Shown one piece after another: positions 13,301 to 27,700 of a stretch of 64,000 nucleotides of DNA. The stretch lies in assembly GCA_013399695.1 (NCBI GenBank), contig VXAU01003156.1:1252219-1316218 (forward strand). Reading direction: 5' to 3'. Under the pieces are notes generated by a model. The model was not told the origin of the DNA. It saw nothing but the letters and a program-made list of their open reading frames with translations, and made no database searches. The position numbers and the translations under genes were made by a program. The DNA comes from Formicarius rufipectus (Eukaryota; Chordata; Aves; Passeriformes; Formicariidae). Position 1 is the stretch's first letter; every line of letters starts with the position of its first letter.

Positions 13301-16300
13301 TGCAATACTAACATGTTGGCATAGTTCTACTTCTGGAACTCCTTTCTGCATTGCAAAGCCACCCCACCAGCAGATAAACTTCATGGACATGCCTGGCAAC
13401 ACAATAACCAGGAATCCTGCCTGAAGTCCTGATGGAACAGTGTCCCACATGGCAGCTGTCCAGACAGAGTTAATCAAATGGCTAATTATCACCATGCTGA
13501 TGATCAAGCAGCTGATTTAACAGAGAGCAATAGGCTTTTTTTGAGCAATGGGCTAAAACTTTGGGTTTGGAGTTGGAGCTTAGAGAAGCTGTGAAAAAGC
13601 AAAGAAAGAAAACAGTTTGGAGGTGATCCAGGGGAACAGAGAGGCAGGAAGTATCGGCTTTGGCTGCTCTGGGTTGAAGCCAGAGGAAGAGGCACAAGTG
13701 GAGTGCCTCCCTTGTGACAGAGGGAGCAGTGGTTCAGTTGTTTGTGTCACCCCATTCTGGGGAAAGGGCTGGAGTTGGACTTCTGATTACCTGTGCAAGA
13801 AGAACCATGGCTGAAAAAGAAAATTGAAGTGACAAAAGTGATGCTGAGCTGGCTTTGGCTGCTGAGTTGTTCCTTGGGTTGTGATGGAACCCTGCAAGCC
13901 CAGCCACTGAGTGTGTGGTTTGCTTTGGAGCTTCTAACTCCATCAGAATGGCTGAGAAAATGTTTCTCTTACTTTATGACTTACTCCTGCCACTCACAGC
14001 TACACAGCTGGTACAATGGACCTAGAACAAGGCTGTATTTGTCCATGAACACACTTTTGGTGTGGATTTTTCTCCAGCAATAGAAAAAGATATTTATTCT
14101 GCTGATAAATGTCTGGAAAGTAAGTGGGCTTCTCTTACTTGGCAGAGTGTGCTGGTACAGAGGACTGTCACATGCCCTGGAGGCACTCACAGAATGCAGG
14201 AGCCTGGCAGGTCTGAGCTTTGGGCTTGGGCAGGAGAGGTGCAAGCCCTTTTCACGCTCACTTCTTTTTCCTCTTTGGTTGTAGAGCTCTGGTAGGGAAG
14301 AGGAAGTCTCTGAGGAGGGAAGTACAGCAGGTATGATGTTAGGCCTGAAAGGTTCTCCAGAGATTTAAATTCTGGTCCTATAAATTCCAAATGTGCATCC
14401 ATATGCTGAGAATTGCTAATCCAAGCAGCCTGAGCCTCTTATGTCTAAATTGTTGGTCTGGAGTCCCTGCAAAGTCAGGAGTGGGTTTTCTGGTATGTCT
14501 GTGGCTGGCTAGGAGGTTTTTCATCCTTGGTACTACACAGTTCTAGCACAAGTAAATACAGTTTTACTGTGTCAGAATAACCCAATTCCCCACATCTGCT
14601 CGTCAGCCGCAAGAAGCCTCGTGGGTGCAGAGGGAAGGGGATCATTCCATGCACGGGACCACCTGTGCAGCACCACCAGTGGACATAAATTAAACACAGC
14701 AGCAGAAAGGAAAACTGCATCCCTTCCTGCCCCTAAACTTGCTTTAGGGCTCTCTCTTGTGTAGGTGATGTAAATGTGCAGCGATTTCTGCAAATCAGTT
14801 GTGCCCCCTATGTCTGTGTGAAGAGTCTGCTCCTGGAAGCTGCCTGAGCTTTGGCTGTTGGCAGTCATCAGAATTAAATCTTAGGAGTTTCCTCCACTGA
14901 GCACGGAAAGGTAACAAAGCCGAGTTTGGCATATTTTGCAGCATCAGTCAGTGTCTTTCAATAGTGCTGTTAAACAACTTTGTTTGGTCTTAATAATGCT
15001 GTAGTTCAATGCAAGATTTCTTCAGAAGTGCTTGTAGTGTACTTGGTGCTGAACAAGAAACACAGAGGAAAACAAGGTAAATTCATAATTCTTGTGCTAG
15101 TATGATTTTGCCAAAAAGGAAAGCTCACTTTAAATGTTCACTAATAGTGCCGTGTTGAATACCTTCTTAGGGCACTTGCTGATGCTCATATTTCAGTTCA
15201 GTCTTTGTACCTCTTCACATGTGATCAGGTTTCCATTTTTATTTGTTATCGATTCTTTCTTTTTCTGCTCTCTCTGGATAGGATGTCAGGACTTGGGCAG
15301 GATTACGGAGTCGAGAAGCCATGTAAACTAGATTGATACACTGAGCAATAAATGCTGTCTCAGACCACAAAGTGGCAGCATAAGCAGTTTAATTCTCTCC
15401 CTCTCTCATTCAGTTTTCTCTATTATGCTACACTGTGCTTTTAAGCATAAATAGAGCACTCAATGGTAGCAGAATGTGCTGTATACACCACAGTCAGGTG
15501 CTGGACTGCTCACATCTGCTCAGGACTGAAACATTTTCAAAGCACTCACACTTGTTCTTCCAGTTCTGGGACTTGTTTGGGCAGAAATTTCTGCTTTAGT
15601 GCAGTCCTGGGTTGCTTTTTGGATGGCTACTAGTGAACAGGATGAAATGTCCACATTTAGTTTTCTTTGAGATGGCCTTTGAATCCAGCTCTTAAAAAGA
15701 GAAAGGCTGATGCATTAAACTCTGAAGTACACAACACCCTTGAACATAATTTTTTAAGAGAAACCCACCAAAACCAGTAAATAGAAGACATGTAAAGAAA
15801 AAAAGGCTGAAAATGTCTATCAATTGAGTTGTTTTATGTTCATTAAGTCAATGTTCTTTTTCCGGTCTTTTGCACCAACCAAATAATACATTCCAATGAA
15901 GAGAATTAGGATATTAAAGCTAGAATGGGAAACCATAAATGTTCTTGTTCTCCTACTACTGTCTGCTCCCAGTCCCTTTTTGACTTTTCTGCTTCCCAAA
16001 GTGTGAGCTGCTTGTTCCAAGTTACAGGACTTTTCCTCTGTGACCTGTGCTGTCCTGGTGCTTCCCAGTCTCTGCAGTGGCCGGGGCTGCAGGGGAAGCT
16101 TTCCCTGGAGCCAAGGGCAGCCTGGGCTGCATGGGCAGTTCTCAGTGTGGAGCTCATCACTCCCACCTCTATGCTTTGGTCTTTTCTCTGTGTTGAGAAT
16201 TTTCCTTACTCTCTTTTATCCTCTGATGTTCAGCATCTTGCTCTTCAGACCTTCTCATTGTCTCCAGAAGTCTTTCTGTATTCAAACAGATGCTCTTCTC

Positions 16301-19300
16301 CCTTGTCCCTATTCCCAAGAGGAAAGGGAGCTCTGGCCCAGCCTGGCACCTGGTACCCTGCTTGGAATGGTGGGTCAGCTGATCAAACAACTGAAGGAAG
16401 TTCCACAGAAGGAGCTGAGTTTTCTTTCCTGCTGAACTCATCTTGCATTTCCATTTCTCAGCTGCACCAGTGCTGTTCATTTTATACTCCCCAATCTGAT
16501 CAAATATTTCAGATTCAAGTGACTTGACAATTTGTTGTTGTTTCCTGATTAAACTATTGTGGACAATTAATTATTATTATTTTTTAAATAAACCACAATT
16601 GGAGCTGGGATTGCTTTTGTCACTTTGACCAACAAACCTGTATTTCTATTAATTTTGAGCCCTTGGCAGTGTAATTCTGTCACCTAAGGAAAGAGTGTTT
16701 AGAAGCCTGGCTTTCCACACAGCAGTTATGCAAACAGCAGCTTTGCTAAAATGCATGTGGGAGTTTATTGACCACAGGAATGATGAGCTATTGTTGAATT
16801 TTCCTATAGTCTCACACTCTTGAGGTTTCCAAGGAACTGGACAAAGTGCATACCTTTACCTCAGCTCCAAAGTAAAACCACACCTACAGTGCCTCCAAGG
16901 GACTGTGAAGAAGACAATGCTCTTCTTTTCACTCACCTTGAGAACTTGCAAAACCTCCATTTGGAGACAAACTTTCCATGGAAACTGCTGTTGTGAATAA
17001 AGCAGATTGCTCTCCTGTTTGTTGAGGTATGTATTTGTATTAAGCGAGGGTAAATGGAACTGTGTGAGTGTTGGCCTCACTTGCTGAGTTGGGTCACTGT
17101 AGGTCTGGTCTGTGGGTACGGTTCCCCAGGGCACCAAATAGTTCCTGACAGGCCTCATTCCAGAGTGATGGGGAGTGGGAAGATCCCAGGAGCCTTCTCT
17201 GAGGCTGTTTCACACTGACAGGCCCCACGGTGCAACGTGGGGGTGAGTTTAGGGCATGTCACCTCCTGTGCAGTGCCAAGTGGTAAGTTTGTGTCTAAGC
17301 AGTTTCCTCTGGTTCATCATTGCTTTTTGTTGTAGACTAAAGATAGTTCTTCATATAGAAGCTCAACTTGAAGAATAAAAAGTTGTTTTCCTTTCCCTCT
17401 CTTTGTTTTGAGCTACTGCTATTCATTTCCAGCAATCTTCACTGGCTGCAGATTTTTCTCCTTTACCCACCCTTATCACTTTCCTCCTTGCCCTTCTCAG
17501 AAGGGTCCACTTGTGACGGACTCCCTTAATTTTCTAGCACTGATTACACAGTGCTACTCACTGAAAAAAAATTTCTCAGTGCATCTTGTATCGGGTTTAA
17601 AATTACTATGGGGCAACCCCCCTGCATATAAGGTACAATGTAGGATTTTCTCTTTTAGCATAAAGTCTTCCATTAATCACAGATCCTCCTATGAAGAACA
17701 CCTGGTTCAGAGGCTCTGCGGTTTTTGACTGAAAATTGCACACTGAAACTCCTGAAGGGCACCATGACTCAGGCTCTGTGCATGAGTGATGGAGAGGCAG
17801 AGGGAAAGTCTTTGCAGGCTCCATGCTCTTGTGTGCTGTTTGTAAGAATTGGGTATGTTTGCATGTGCAGTGAGGATAAAACTGCTTAAAGGCAATGGGC
17901 AGGGCACAGTTCAGCTTCAGGTGTTCAGAGTTTCAGAGAAGCTGTGGTAATTTGTAGTAGCAAAAAAAAATATGGCTTAGTGTGCCTATATTTGATGCAG
18001 CAAAAATGTAGAGGCACTTTTAAGGGTAACATTGTTTGCTGGAAAGGTGCACTGCAAATCTTCCACATTTCTGCTAAGGATCAGATTTTAGATCTTGAAA
18101 CATATTTGTGTCTCACAGCTAGATATTGTGTCTGAAGGTCCTTTAAAATGGTGTCTAATGCAGGAAGGGTAAGTTGTTGTTGTAGAAGAGAAACCAAGAT
18201 GTAATATGTGCACTCAAGCTCATTGTTCGGTGATGCTATCAAAATAGGAAGCTGCATTCTGCATCACAGACTTCACCCTGAAGAGGCTTAGATACAAGGA
18301 CTTTACACATAAAAATCCAAAAAGAACCATCAGGGACTCATCAAGCATCCTTTGAAAAGGAAAAAGTTTTTTCATTTCATTTTTTGACAGGAATTTACAT
18401 GTTATCATCCACCTTGGGATAAAATGCTTTTGAGAGACATCAAGGAGTAACTGCAATGCCAAAAATTAATATTGCTGTAAATGAATCCTTAAGTAAATAT
18501 ATACATCAATTTAAGTAAATGTATACAAGTGTATGTCTAAATGTATAGTGCTGCATGATTTATTAAGGTCATAGTCATGTTGTATTTGGTTACTGTTGTG
18601 GATTCAGTGTGGTAACTCATGTTGGATTACTATACAAGGGTTCCATAAATAAGATGTGCTTCCCTCAGTGAGCTGTCCTGATTAATTATTAGGAGGGCAC
18701 TAATTGATTTGGCAATGTTCCCTCTTATTGCTGAGTAGTATCCAATTTTTCCCTGTGTTTGCATTGTTGTGGCTTAAAATTTGTATGACACAATTAGATG
18801 CCAAGTCAGCACATGTTTTCAGTGTAACTTTATAATGTCATGCCAGGCTTCTCTGTCTTTTATGGGAGAGAAAAGAAATGATAGTTACAGGGTTACTCAT
18901 AGGGGTGGGGAGGCTTTCCCACTTGGGTTTCTCAAGGGCTTTTTTCCCCATGTAGTCACAGCTTAAAGTTCAGTCCTGTCTTGGGATACTTAATTTGATG
19001 GAGTTTTCAAGGCTGCTTGAGAAAGGTAATGTCCTTCAGCTCACAGTCTGTGAGGGTGCAATTCTCTCCTCATGTTGGACCATGCCCTGCCCAACAACAA
19101 CAGTTCTGGCACTTACCAATATTTTCTGCAAAACACAATCTTGACCTTCTCAATACTCTGGAGTAGAGATGTTCTTGAAGCCTTTCTAGCCTTTTCTCAG
19201 CCAAAGAAGTTAACCAGGCCCTCACGACTGGTGGTTGGAGTGAACCTTGCTTCCCAGGCTCGTCACTATTGCACAATGGTACTGTTAGTCATGAAGATGG

Positions 19301-21179
19301 AAAGGAAAGGTATTGGTCTCTGATCACTGTGGAGACACAAATCCCCATGTACTCATCACTCATCAGCCTTTTCCAAGCCTGGTAATTGCCTCTGGCCTCT
19401 GACTTCTGCTGTGTTTGGGATAGAAGGAATGTACTTGGATCTGGTCTACAGAAAATGTGTTTCATCTCTCCAGCTGTTGGCTTGGGGCACAGTTAAGAGT
19501 TTTTTTCTCAAATGAAAATAACAACCCCATACATTTCAGTTATGTGAAACTTCTGAGATGAGGGCTTTGAAATGAAATGTTGCAGGATACATTGCTCGTG
19601 TCTACAATCCTCTGGGAGCTCCAGTAAGAATGTCACAGCCAAGGACTTGTTAAAAAATCCAACATCTGTGGAAATGATCACTTTCAAGTTTCAGTTTTAT
19701 CTTAATTCCCCACGTGCTTGTTTTACACCACAGAAGATAAAGTTGGTAGTGTAAATTCTGCAGCTACATCTTAGTTTTGAGGTTGGACTTAAATGTACAC
19801 TTGATCTCATTTATCTCAGAACTGGTGCTGCACTGATGCCCAGCTGGGGTCAGGTGCCTTCATCTTGCCATTGATCCTCATAATCTTGATACAATATATT
19901 TTTTTTGAGTTTAACTGATGAATCTCACACTGTAACCTGGAGAATACCTCATAGTTATCTACATTTCCTTCTCCCTTTTCTCTTTTTTAATCCTTCTCAT
20001 TCTCTTTTTCTTTCTTTGTCTTTTGACACTGTACTTTTTTCCTGGTAAAATCTGAAATAAATTGTTGGTCCATATAGTGTGTAAGCAATGTTGGTTTCTT
20101 TGCTTTTCTATAATGGGACACCCATTATGGCTGAACAATGAAGCTCTTCTATCTTTATTTTACCTCATGAAAAAAACCAACAAGAACTTCAAGTTTACCC
20201 TCAAACTATTGTCATTCATCAAAATACCAGCATAAGCACATTTGTATGTTTCCCCTCTATGAGCAACCTTTGGCATTTGAATGTTAAAGCATTATCCCTT
20301 AATATTTCCATATTACAGCCTTACTGCCCCTGCTGTGAGAGCAGCTGCCATATTTTCTAGGTCAGATTTTTTTTTCTCACCTTCTCAACACTTAAAGTGA
20401 TATGGAAGGAAAAAGTACATATGTACAATGGGAAAAAAGAGTCAGGGATATCCAGGAAAACCTGGGACTACTCCCAGCAATGGTATGTCTTAATATATAT
20501 ATATATATGTTCTTGTTTTTCACTGTGTTATGTCAAATGGCAGTGAACACCAGTGGAGTCAGCCTCACCCTGTGTTCGTGTTACAGATAGCAGCATTATG
20601 GCATAACATGTAGCAAGGCAAGGTAATCTTGGAAATCTGGCAAAGTCCAGCTGAATTTAAGTTCTTTAAATTGCCTTGGATCCCAGAGGAGAGTTTAAAT
20701 CACAGCATTGTTTATCTCAGCTGGGTTCAGGGAGTTGAGCAGTGAAGCAGACAGAGCACTCTGCTTTGGAGAGGCAAACTCACATATTCACATGAGTGAT
20801 ATTCACTCATTCCAGTGAGTAATGAAAACAGAGAGGGCAGGGGTAAAAGCAGCAATTAGGACATGGGAAAATGTGCATCTCATTTCAGAGTGCAAGGCTT
20901 CACTTGTGCCTAGTTCAGTGCTGCAAGCTTGGGGCAAATTCCACTCTCTGGTAACAAATCTGAACACTTGCCTCACCTGAATTTCTGTGTTCCTATTCCT
21001 AACACTATACACATTTTAACATGACATCTCCATAAAATTGTGCAAGGATCATTGGTAAAAACAGGCCTCAAGCAATTACCTCAGGAGTCTTTTTTCATTT
21101 TAAAGCAGTACAAAAAGGGGCTTCTCCCCCCACAGGAGGTCTTTCAGCTCTCCCCAGCATATCAGACTCACATTTTGTG
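7321..21179. other. Long non-coding stretch, no gene seen
   Basis: I found no exon that combines a protein-like frame with both splice borders, and no recognised domain. The longest frame, plus strand 15925-16527, has a low-complexity Ser/Leu/Cys composition without family motifs and is best read as chance. An (AT)n tract sits at 20493-20508. The rest reads as ordinary intronic or intergenic DNA. Confidence 0.55.
20493..20508. repeat. (AT)n microsatellite
   Basis: Eight uninterrupted AT dinucleotides in non-coding DNA. Confidence 0.85.
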
Positions 21180-21780
21180 TAAGACGTACTCACTGCAGAA
21201 ACTGAGAAGAGCCTGATGAGTAATGAACAGGATTTTGTAAAAGCTTCCAGGTAGGACTCTTGGAGCCACAATCTGCCTGCTCATCAGAGCTCACCACAGT
21301 TCTAGTGAGCTGCTCTGTGAAACCCAGGGTAGTGTTTCACTAGGGCAGTCATTTGCACCAAGCTTGCCATGCTGGCTCTCTCTCTGAGGTGTCTAATGAT
21401 CACTTGGCACACTGGGCCCAGCAGCTACTGAAGCAGAACTGGAACAATAACCTTCTTTATCTACAGAGGTAGGTAGAAATTGAATTAATACAACTCCTTG
21501 TCAGCAGTAATTAGTGGCATGAACTCTTACACTGCCCGGGCCTGATCCATTCTTTGCTTACTGTTATTAAGAGACAAGAGAAAGGTGGATTGCATGTGAG
21601 TGATGGCTCCTGTCACCTTTGTTTGATGCAGAGATCCCAGACTGAGTTACTGCAGGGAGCTGATGAGGCATTTAGCAGATACAGATCTTCATGGCAATAA
21701 AACACTCCTGGGAGCCAACTCCATCTATTTACAGTCTTGAATCTAATTGAATCCTTGCAGTTGTAAAATAGTTGAGGCAA
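21180..21780. other. Candidate conserved non-coding element
   Basis: Moderate-GC, non-repetitive sequence without a gene. The part around 21478-21600 combines 'gaattaata' and 'gtaattag' homeodomain-like cores with a 'cctttctttatct' GATA-like site. This is the texture of a vertebrate enhancer or conserved element. It is inference only. Confidence 0.18.
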
Positions 21781-24700
21781 ATTTTCAGTTCAGACTATTG
21801 AACTGATGTAGTGCTATAACAGCTTCTGGATTTATAGTAATGTCAGCATTTCTGAACTATAACCAACAAAATGGACCTCCTCTTACACTGTCAGTGTGGG
21901 AATTGTTGTTTCCAGGAGGTTTGGGTCATTCATATTAAATGCTTCAACATCTTATAACAAAAGCTTTGTGGGACTGCAGTCATACTGTGTTGTCATGTTC
22001 TTACTGTTACTGCTGCTCTAGTGAATGTCACAATCATCTTGTCTATCCTGCTTTGCTGAGATGCGCAATTTATGTTTTTAAATTAGGAATAGATCTATTA
22101 ATCTCTATATGTATACATATATCACTCCAGATCTCATCAGTACCTCCTCCTTTAAATCCCGTGGCTTTCAGTTGGAGCTGAACATTTTGCTTAGTGAGCT
22201 TTAGTCACCAGGACAAAAGATTTGTGGAATCCAAACTATAGAGTCAGTCTCTGTGAGCCTGACAGGTACTGTTGCAGCTCTCAGAGTTTACTGAGGTCCA
22301 GGTACAATGCTAGCCTTCTCCAAATCTGCTGTTGTTGATTCTATGAAAATCTAATTTTATTTTTAGTCCCATTGTTTTTATTTTATACACCAATATTGAC
22401 ATGGTTCTGCAGTGGAACCCTTAACAGTATATTTGCCTGTGCTGTAGAAAATACTGCATGCGATGCTCAGTGAAATATGTGGTTAGAAAAAGTCCTTTTC
22501 AGTTGATCATTTAGGACATGTTCTAATGCTGTCTCTTCCTTCACTTTAATGCTTAGAGTATGTGCTGAGAGAGCAAGTCAAGCTGCTTTGTGGTATCTCA
22601 CTTTCCAGCACAGCTCTGAAAGTTTAGCCTTTCTGGCAAAGCAAGACGATTCTTTTGGGAGGAAGTCTGTGAAGAAACTCTTGAAGCACCTGGTTGCTTT
22701 TATTTACTGGATACTTGCAGGTACTAATTCCCTACTCCACAGGGCCCCAGATGTCTTCCTTTTCTGTTTAATCCAGACATCCCTTCCTTTCTTCAAAATC
22801 CTAGAGCTGTCTCTTCGGGCAGACCAGCACCTCAGCTACAGCAGAGGCAGTGCTGTGGCAGAGACTGCCCCCCTGCTCCAGTGTGCTCTTTCCATGCCTG
22901 GTCACATTCTTCCAGAGAACCTGAGGGTCCTGTTTGGCAGATCTTTCATGTAAGTACTCCTCCTAAACTTGCAGATACCTCCATGCTAAAAGGTAGATCT
23001 GGGTAAGGGCAGCAGTTCTTTGTTTCCTAACACCTTTCATGCAGGGATGTGTGCAGGGCAGGGGTGAGGGATGCCAGGACAGAGGTATAGCAAGTATTAA
23101 TTTATGGCATGACAGGGACTGGGAGAGAAGCTAACAGACATAGCACTGTGCCTCAGAGGTGGCAGAAAATACACAGTGCTCCCTAGAAAAACCTTTGTGT
23201 CTGCTATAACCCTGGCAGCTTTGCAGCTTCCTGGACTGAGAGGAAACCCTAAAGAAAGGTCTTGTCCTTCAAGGACACTGGGCATGGGAAACTTCATCTA
23301 CAACTCCTCTGGGTTTGTCTGTTTTGTCTGACTGCTCTGAGTTTTCTTGGCTTTAAGTCGTTGCATTTTCTGGTTTACATTCCAATACCACTGAGGTTTC
23401 AGTTTGCACCTGCTTGGGTGCCTGTCTTTCCTGAGGAAACGTGCAGGTAGATGTGTGTCATGGCTGGCTCAGGTAACCCAGCATCTCTGTGCCTGATTAA
23501 ACCTCAAGGCACTGGATAAATGCTGTGTTCTCAAAATCTGGCAAGTACTTCAGTCCTTGGCTGTTGAATCCAACCAAGCAATAAATGGGAAAAGCAGGGA
23601 GTGAAAAATTAGTCTGTGCCAAAGGAGGAGAGGGGTTACATACCCCAGAGATGGGAATTTTTTGTCAATTTACTATTTAAAATGAGGAAAACTGGTATTC
23701 TGTAGATATTGTGTCATTCTTTCACCACAGAAACAGCAGCATTTATCAGAGAATTAACTACTTTGAAAGGACAGATCTGCTTTCTGAGAACCTCGAAATG
23801 AGCATCTCTGAAAACTAACAGCTCTCTTTCTTAGGGCTTAAATCTGGAACAGGGAAATATTTGTAATAATTTTGATATGGAATCCAAGAGAAGCATTTTT
23901 CATGCATTTTTCCACATTCCACAAATAGAAGAGATATGTTTGTCAGGCTCTCAAAGTAACCAGTACAGAAACAAACTTCTGGCTCTGCAGAGCTTTTTGT
24001 TTGGTTCATAGCATATGCTTGGCCTTGAAGTTGCACTGAGAGAAAAAGTTTGTCTAATTGTAGATCCTGGTATAAACAGATATAACAGACTGCCCAGCTC
24101 TCTGCCATCTGGAATGTTACTGGAGGCCACAATAAACTGCAGGGTGGTAATTTCTTCAGCTGATGTCCAGTTGAGAGGGGATTTGGCCTCACAGCAAATC
24201 AGACTCCTAATTTTACTCTGAGACTTCTTGACTGGGAAAATTCTGTTGCTATTGCAAGTCACGTGGAATCCTGACACTATTTACAGTGATGATCTTTTTA
24301 ATGCCTGAGCAGGAATACAGAACATTGACAGTGTTGGCTGGGTATGGATTGTAAAGGCAATGATCTTGCAAATACTACTTTTGTGCAGTGTCTTGGAACA
24401 GAAACACAGGAGAGCAGAATCTTGTTCTCCAGTGCTCTGAGATGTCCATGAGGGCTGGCTGGATGTGCTGGCACTGGGTACTGAACCAAACTTCCCTGAG
24501 GCTACTGAACACTGAATGCAGAGGGCAGAGCCCTTTCTTAAAATAATAGGCTTGGCTGATGTGAAACCCATATACTGGCTTCCATAATTATTGAGTAGTT
24601 AATACAGCAAGCCAAGATGGGAAACAGCTCAGAGACTTTGGTGTCTCATTGCCGTGCTGCAGAAGAGAAAAATTCAGGAGATGTTGACAGGATTATTTCA

Positions 24701-27700
24701 GTAGTGTATTGCTGAGCCATTGAGACCCAAATGTCCATCCACTACTGGCAAAGTGAAGAGCGTGCTCCACTGCCAAACTGGTTGAAGGATGGACTTCTAC
24801 AGTTGTGATACTGCATGATATGCCTGGGATTACTGGGCCAGAACTGGAGACATGGTGCTCACACTAAGACCAGCCTGCGGAAAGTGCAGTTTGCAACCAA
24901 GGGGACTGTGGATACAACCTGTGACAACTCCAAATGGCATTTAAATCCACCTCCCAAAATTCATTTGCTGAAATGGGGAAGGCAGGTGAAATAAAGAGGA
25001 TTATGAAAGAGGACAAAGTCAAATAAATTTAAAATGAAGATTTGTTAGTGGAATGTGCAATGAAAAACATATCCATGTGAAAATTGTCATGTCCAGAAAA
25101 TCTTGTAGATGTACAAGCTAGTGTGTGATTTTCAGCCAATACAACATAAAGTCTGTATAACTTCCTTTTGCCCAATCATGTTATACTCATGAGCCTTGTT
25201 AAATATGCTTAGACAAAATGCATTTGGAAATCTTTTAAGGGAAAGGGTTTGTTCTTCAAATTTCTATCACAAACTTATAAATTCCTAGAGTGTTATTTAC
25301 AGCCAGGGCAAAGAATCATCAGGTTCTTGGTTTGAATCAGTGACAGTAATGCACTTCTGTGTGTTTCTGGTTTTTCTAGTTCAAGGGTGATGGCTCCTGG
25401 TGCATGAGCAAGTGTGCAGTCACTGTTGGAAATGCAGCACAGGCAGTCCCTGAGCACGGGGTTGACAATGACAGAGAAAATGCCTCTTATTCAGGGCAGC
25501 TGTAATTAGTGTTGAAAACTTCATGTTCACTCACACCAGTGCAGAGCAAAGTGTTAGTTACAGAAAGGAAGGACTGGACTAAAATATCACGTTTGTCATT
25601 TAAGACGGGTTTTTTCTTCTTTGTAATAGAATAAGTTTGTTTATATTTCCAAGTCCTCAGAGATCAGAATGTGATGGAAAGCAGAAACATCTGATCTGCT
25701 TGCTTAGTTTATCTTTGACATCATGGTTTATAGACAAGAGCTTTCAGAATGGTATTTGTGCAATGTTTTTATTCTTACCTGAAGTTTTCTCCCATATTTC
25801 TGTCCCACCAGGATTCTTGTCATGATGAGGCATGATGTGCTTTAGTCATGTCTTAACAGTGAAGTCAAAGTAACTGGAAACTTAAGGTGTAGCCAGCTCT
25901 TCATACTTTGTGTTGTGCTGTTAATGACCCAAGTGTCCTGAATGGCCATTCCTCCACTCAGTGTTGCTTCCAACACTCAGGCTGTGCAGGACAGCCCTTC
26001 TGGACATCACCACTACATCCAGTTATTTGTAGTCACATCAGACCCAGGACAGATGGCCTGTGTTTGACCCACCACAGCGACGAGAGTAAGAGCTCTTGAT
26101 TTGAAGGCCTGGTATAGTTCACACAAGGTCACTCTGCAGTGTATTTGCTCTTAACCCAATCTGATTACTTTACTTGAATTTCCATAGTTCACCATTAAAA
26201 GCTTTGAATATTCATTTCTAAAGGCAAGTTTTCCAAAGGAGACATCAAGATTCAGGTCTCCATGTTTAAAAATCCATCCTGAAATTTTGTGGAGGAGATC
26301 ACTTTTTGGCATCATCCTATTTGAACTGGTTTCCTGCTTTGTGAAGTGAGAAAAAAGCAAGCCACAGTGGCCAGATGGATTTGTAGTCTGTCCTATTTAG
26401 CTCAATATCCTGTCTCTGCAAGTGATTCATTTAAGATGTCCAGGAAAAGGTATGAAAATATAGTAGACTTATTGTGAGACTTCTGAGCATTCTGCGAGCA
26501 ATTTGAAGCTCAGGTTCTTCTCCAGTCAGAGAGGCCTTTTAAAAATAGGGTTGTTGTTCAATGTGGAGCTGGTTGTCCAGAGCTGGGCTGGCCCCTCTGG
26601 ACAGGTATGTTCATCCCCAGCAGCAGGGCTGTGGGGAGGTGGTTGCTTAGTGAGCTGCTGGAGGAAGGGCATGGAATACTGAATCCCCAACTTCCTATCC
26701 CAACTTTGTCTCATTTATTGGCTGAAGCAGATCACATCGTGTCTCTGAGCACCTTTTATCTGGGTGATAAGGGGAGTACTGACCTAGGGCAGAACAAAGC
26801 ACGGTGTGAAGATGCTTGATATGTTAAAGAATGGCTCGTTCAACCCCTAAATACATTTGTAACAGTAGGATTCAGAGTCCAGCCCCTCTGCCTCCCTTCT
26901 GCATGATTATTCTTCTAGGTCATCTAATCTTTCAGGAAAGGAAACTTCTCTTCATACCCTTCAATGTGCATGAACAGCAGTTTCCACTAAAGGAAAATTC
27001 TTTAAAAATGTGTTATGTGGCTGAAACTTCACAACCTATTAATATTTTCTAATATTATCAGTGTATTTCCCTGACAGTTTTGTCCAGCTCTAATAAAGAG
27101 CTCTTAAGAGTTTTACTTCACAGGAATTCAGACAAAAGTCTTGTGACTACAACACAACTGTACACTGGAGTGTTCTGAGCAAAGCAGTTCAAGGCATTCT
27201 GGTATTTTAAGTTTTGCATAGGTTTTTGGGAAGTTTACCTTAATTTCCTTTTTTTACTTAGCTTACTACCTTCAAGTCAGCTGACCCCATAAAAACAGTG
27301 CTGAAAATTTTGAGTGGCAGGAAAGTTATGAACATGGGGGAAAGTTTAGGGTTCTCTTTTAAAAATAACCAAAAATCTCTGTAATTAATCTCCGTACTGT
27401 AGATCTTATGGCTAAAAATGGGTCTGAGACTCTCCAGATTAATTTCAACCTAAATCCTTCTTTAATAAATTGCTGGGGCCATACTTTTTAAACCTCTTAA
27501 AGTTCAAGTCTTTGAAAAATGTGAAAGCTGTTGAGTAATTCAGCATTCCACCTCCACCTAAGCTTGTTGTGTGAGCAAGGCTTTACTGCAGAAGCTGGTG
27601 TGGTCCTGGTAAGGGACATGGCAAGGCTTTGAGCAGGGGGAGGTAAGTCCATGAGCTTCTCCAGTGTTGCTCAGGAATAATTTTATAGCCAAAGAAATTC

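Noticed and set aside
15925..16527. A 200-codon open frame on the plus strand.
   Set aside because: Ser/Leu/Cys-rich low-complexity composition, other open frames overlap it on both strands, no splice borders or domain motifs. It is best explained by chance.
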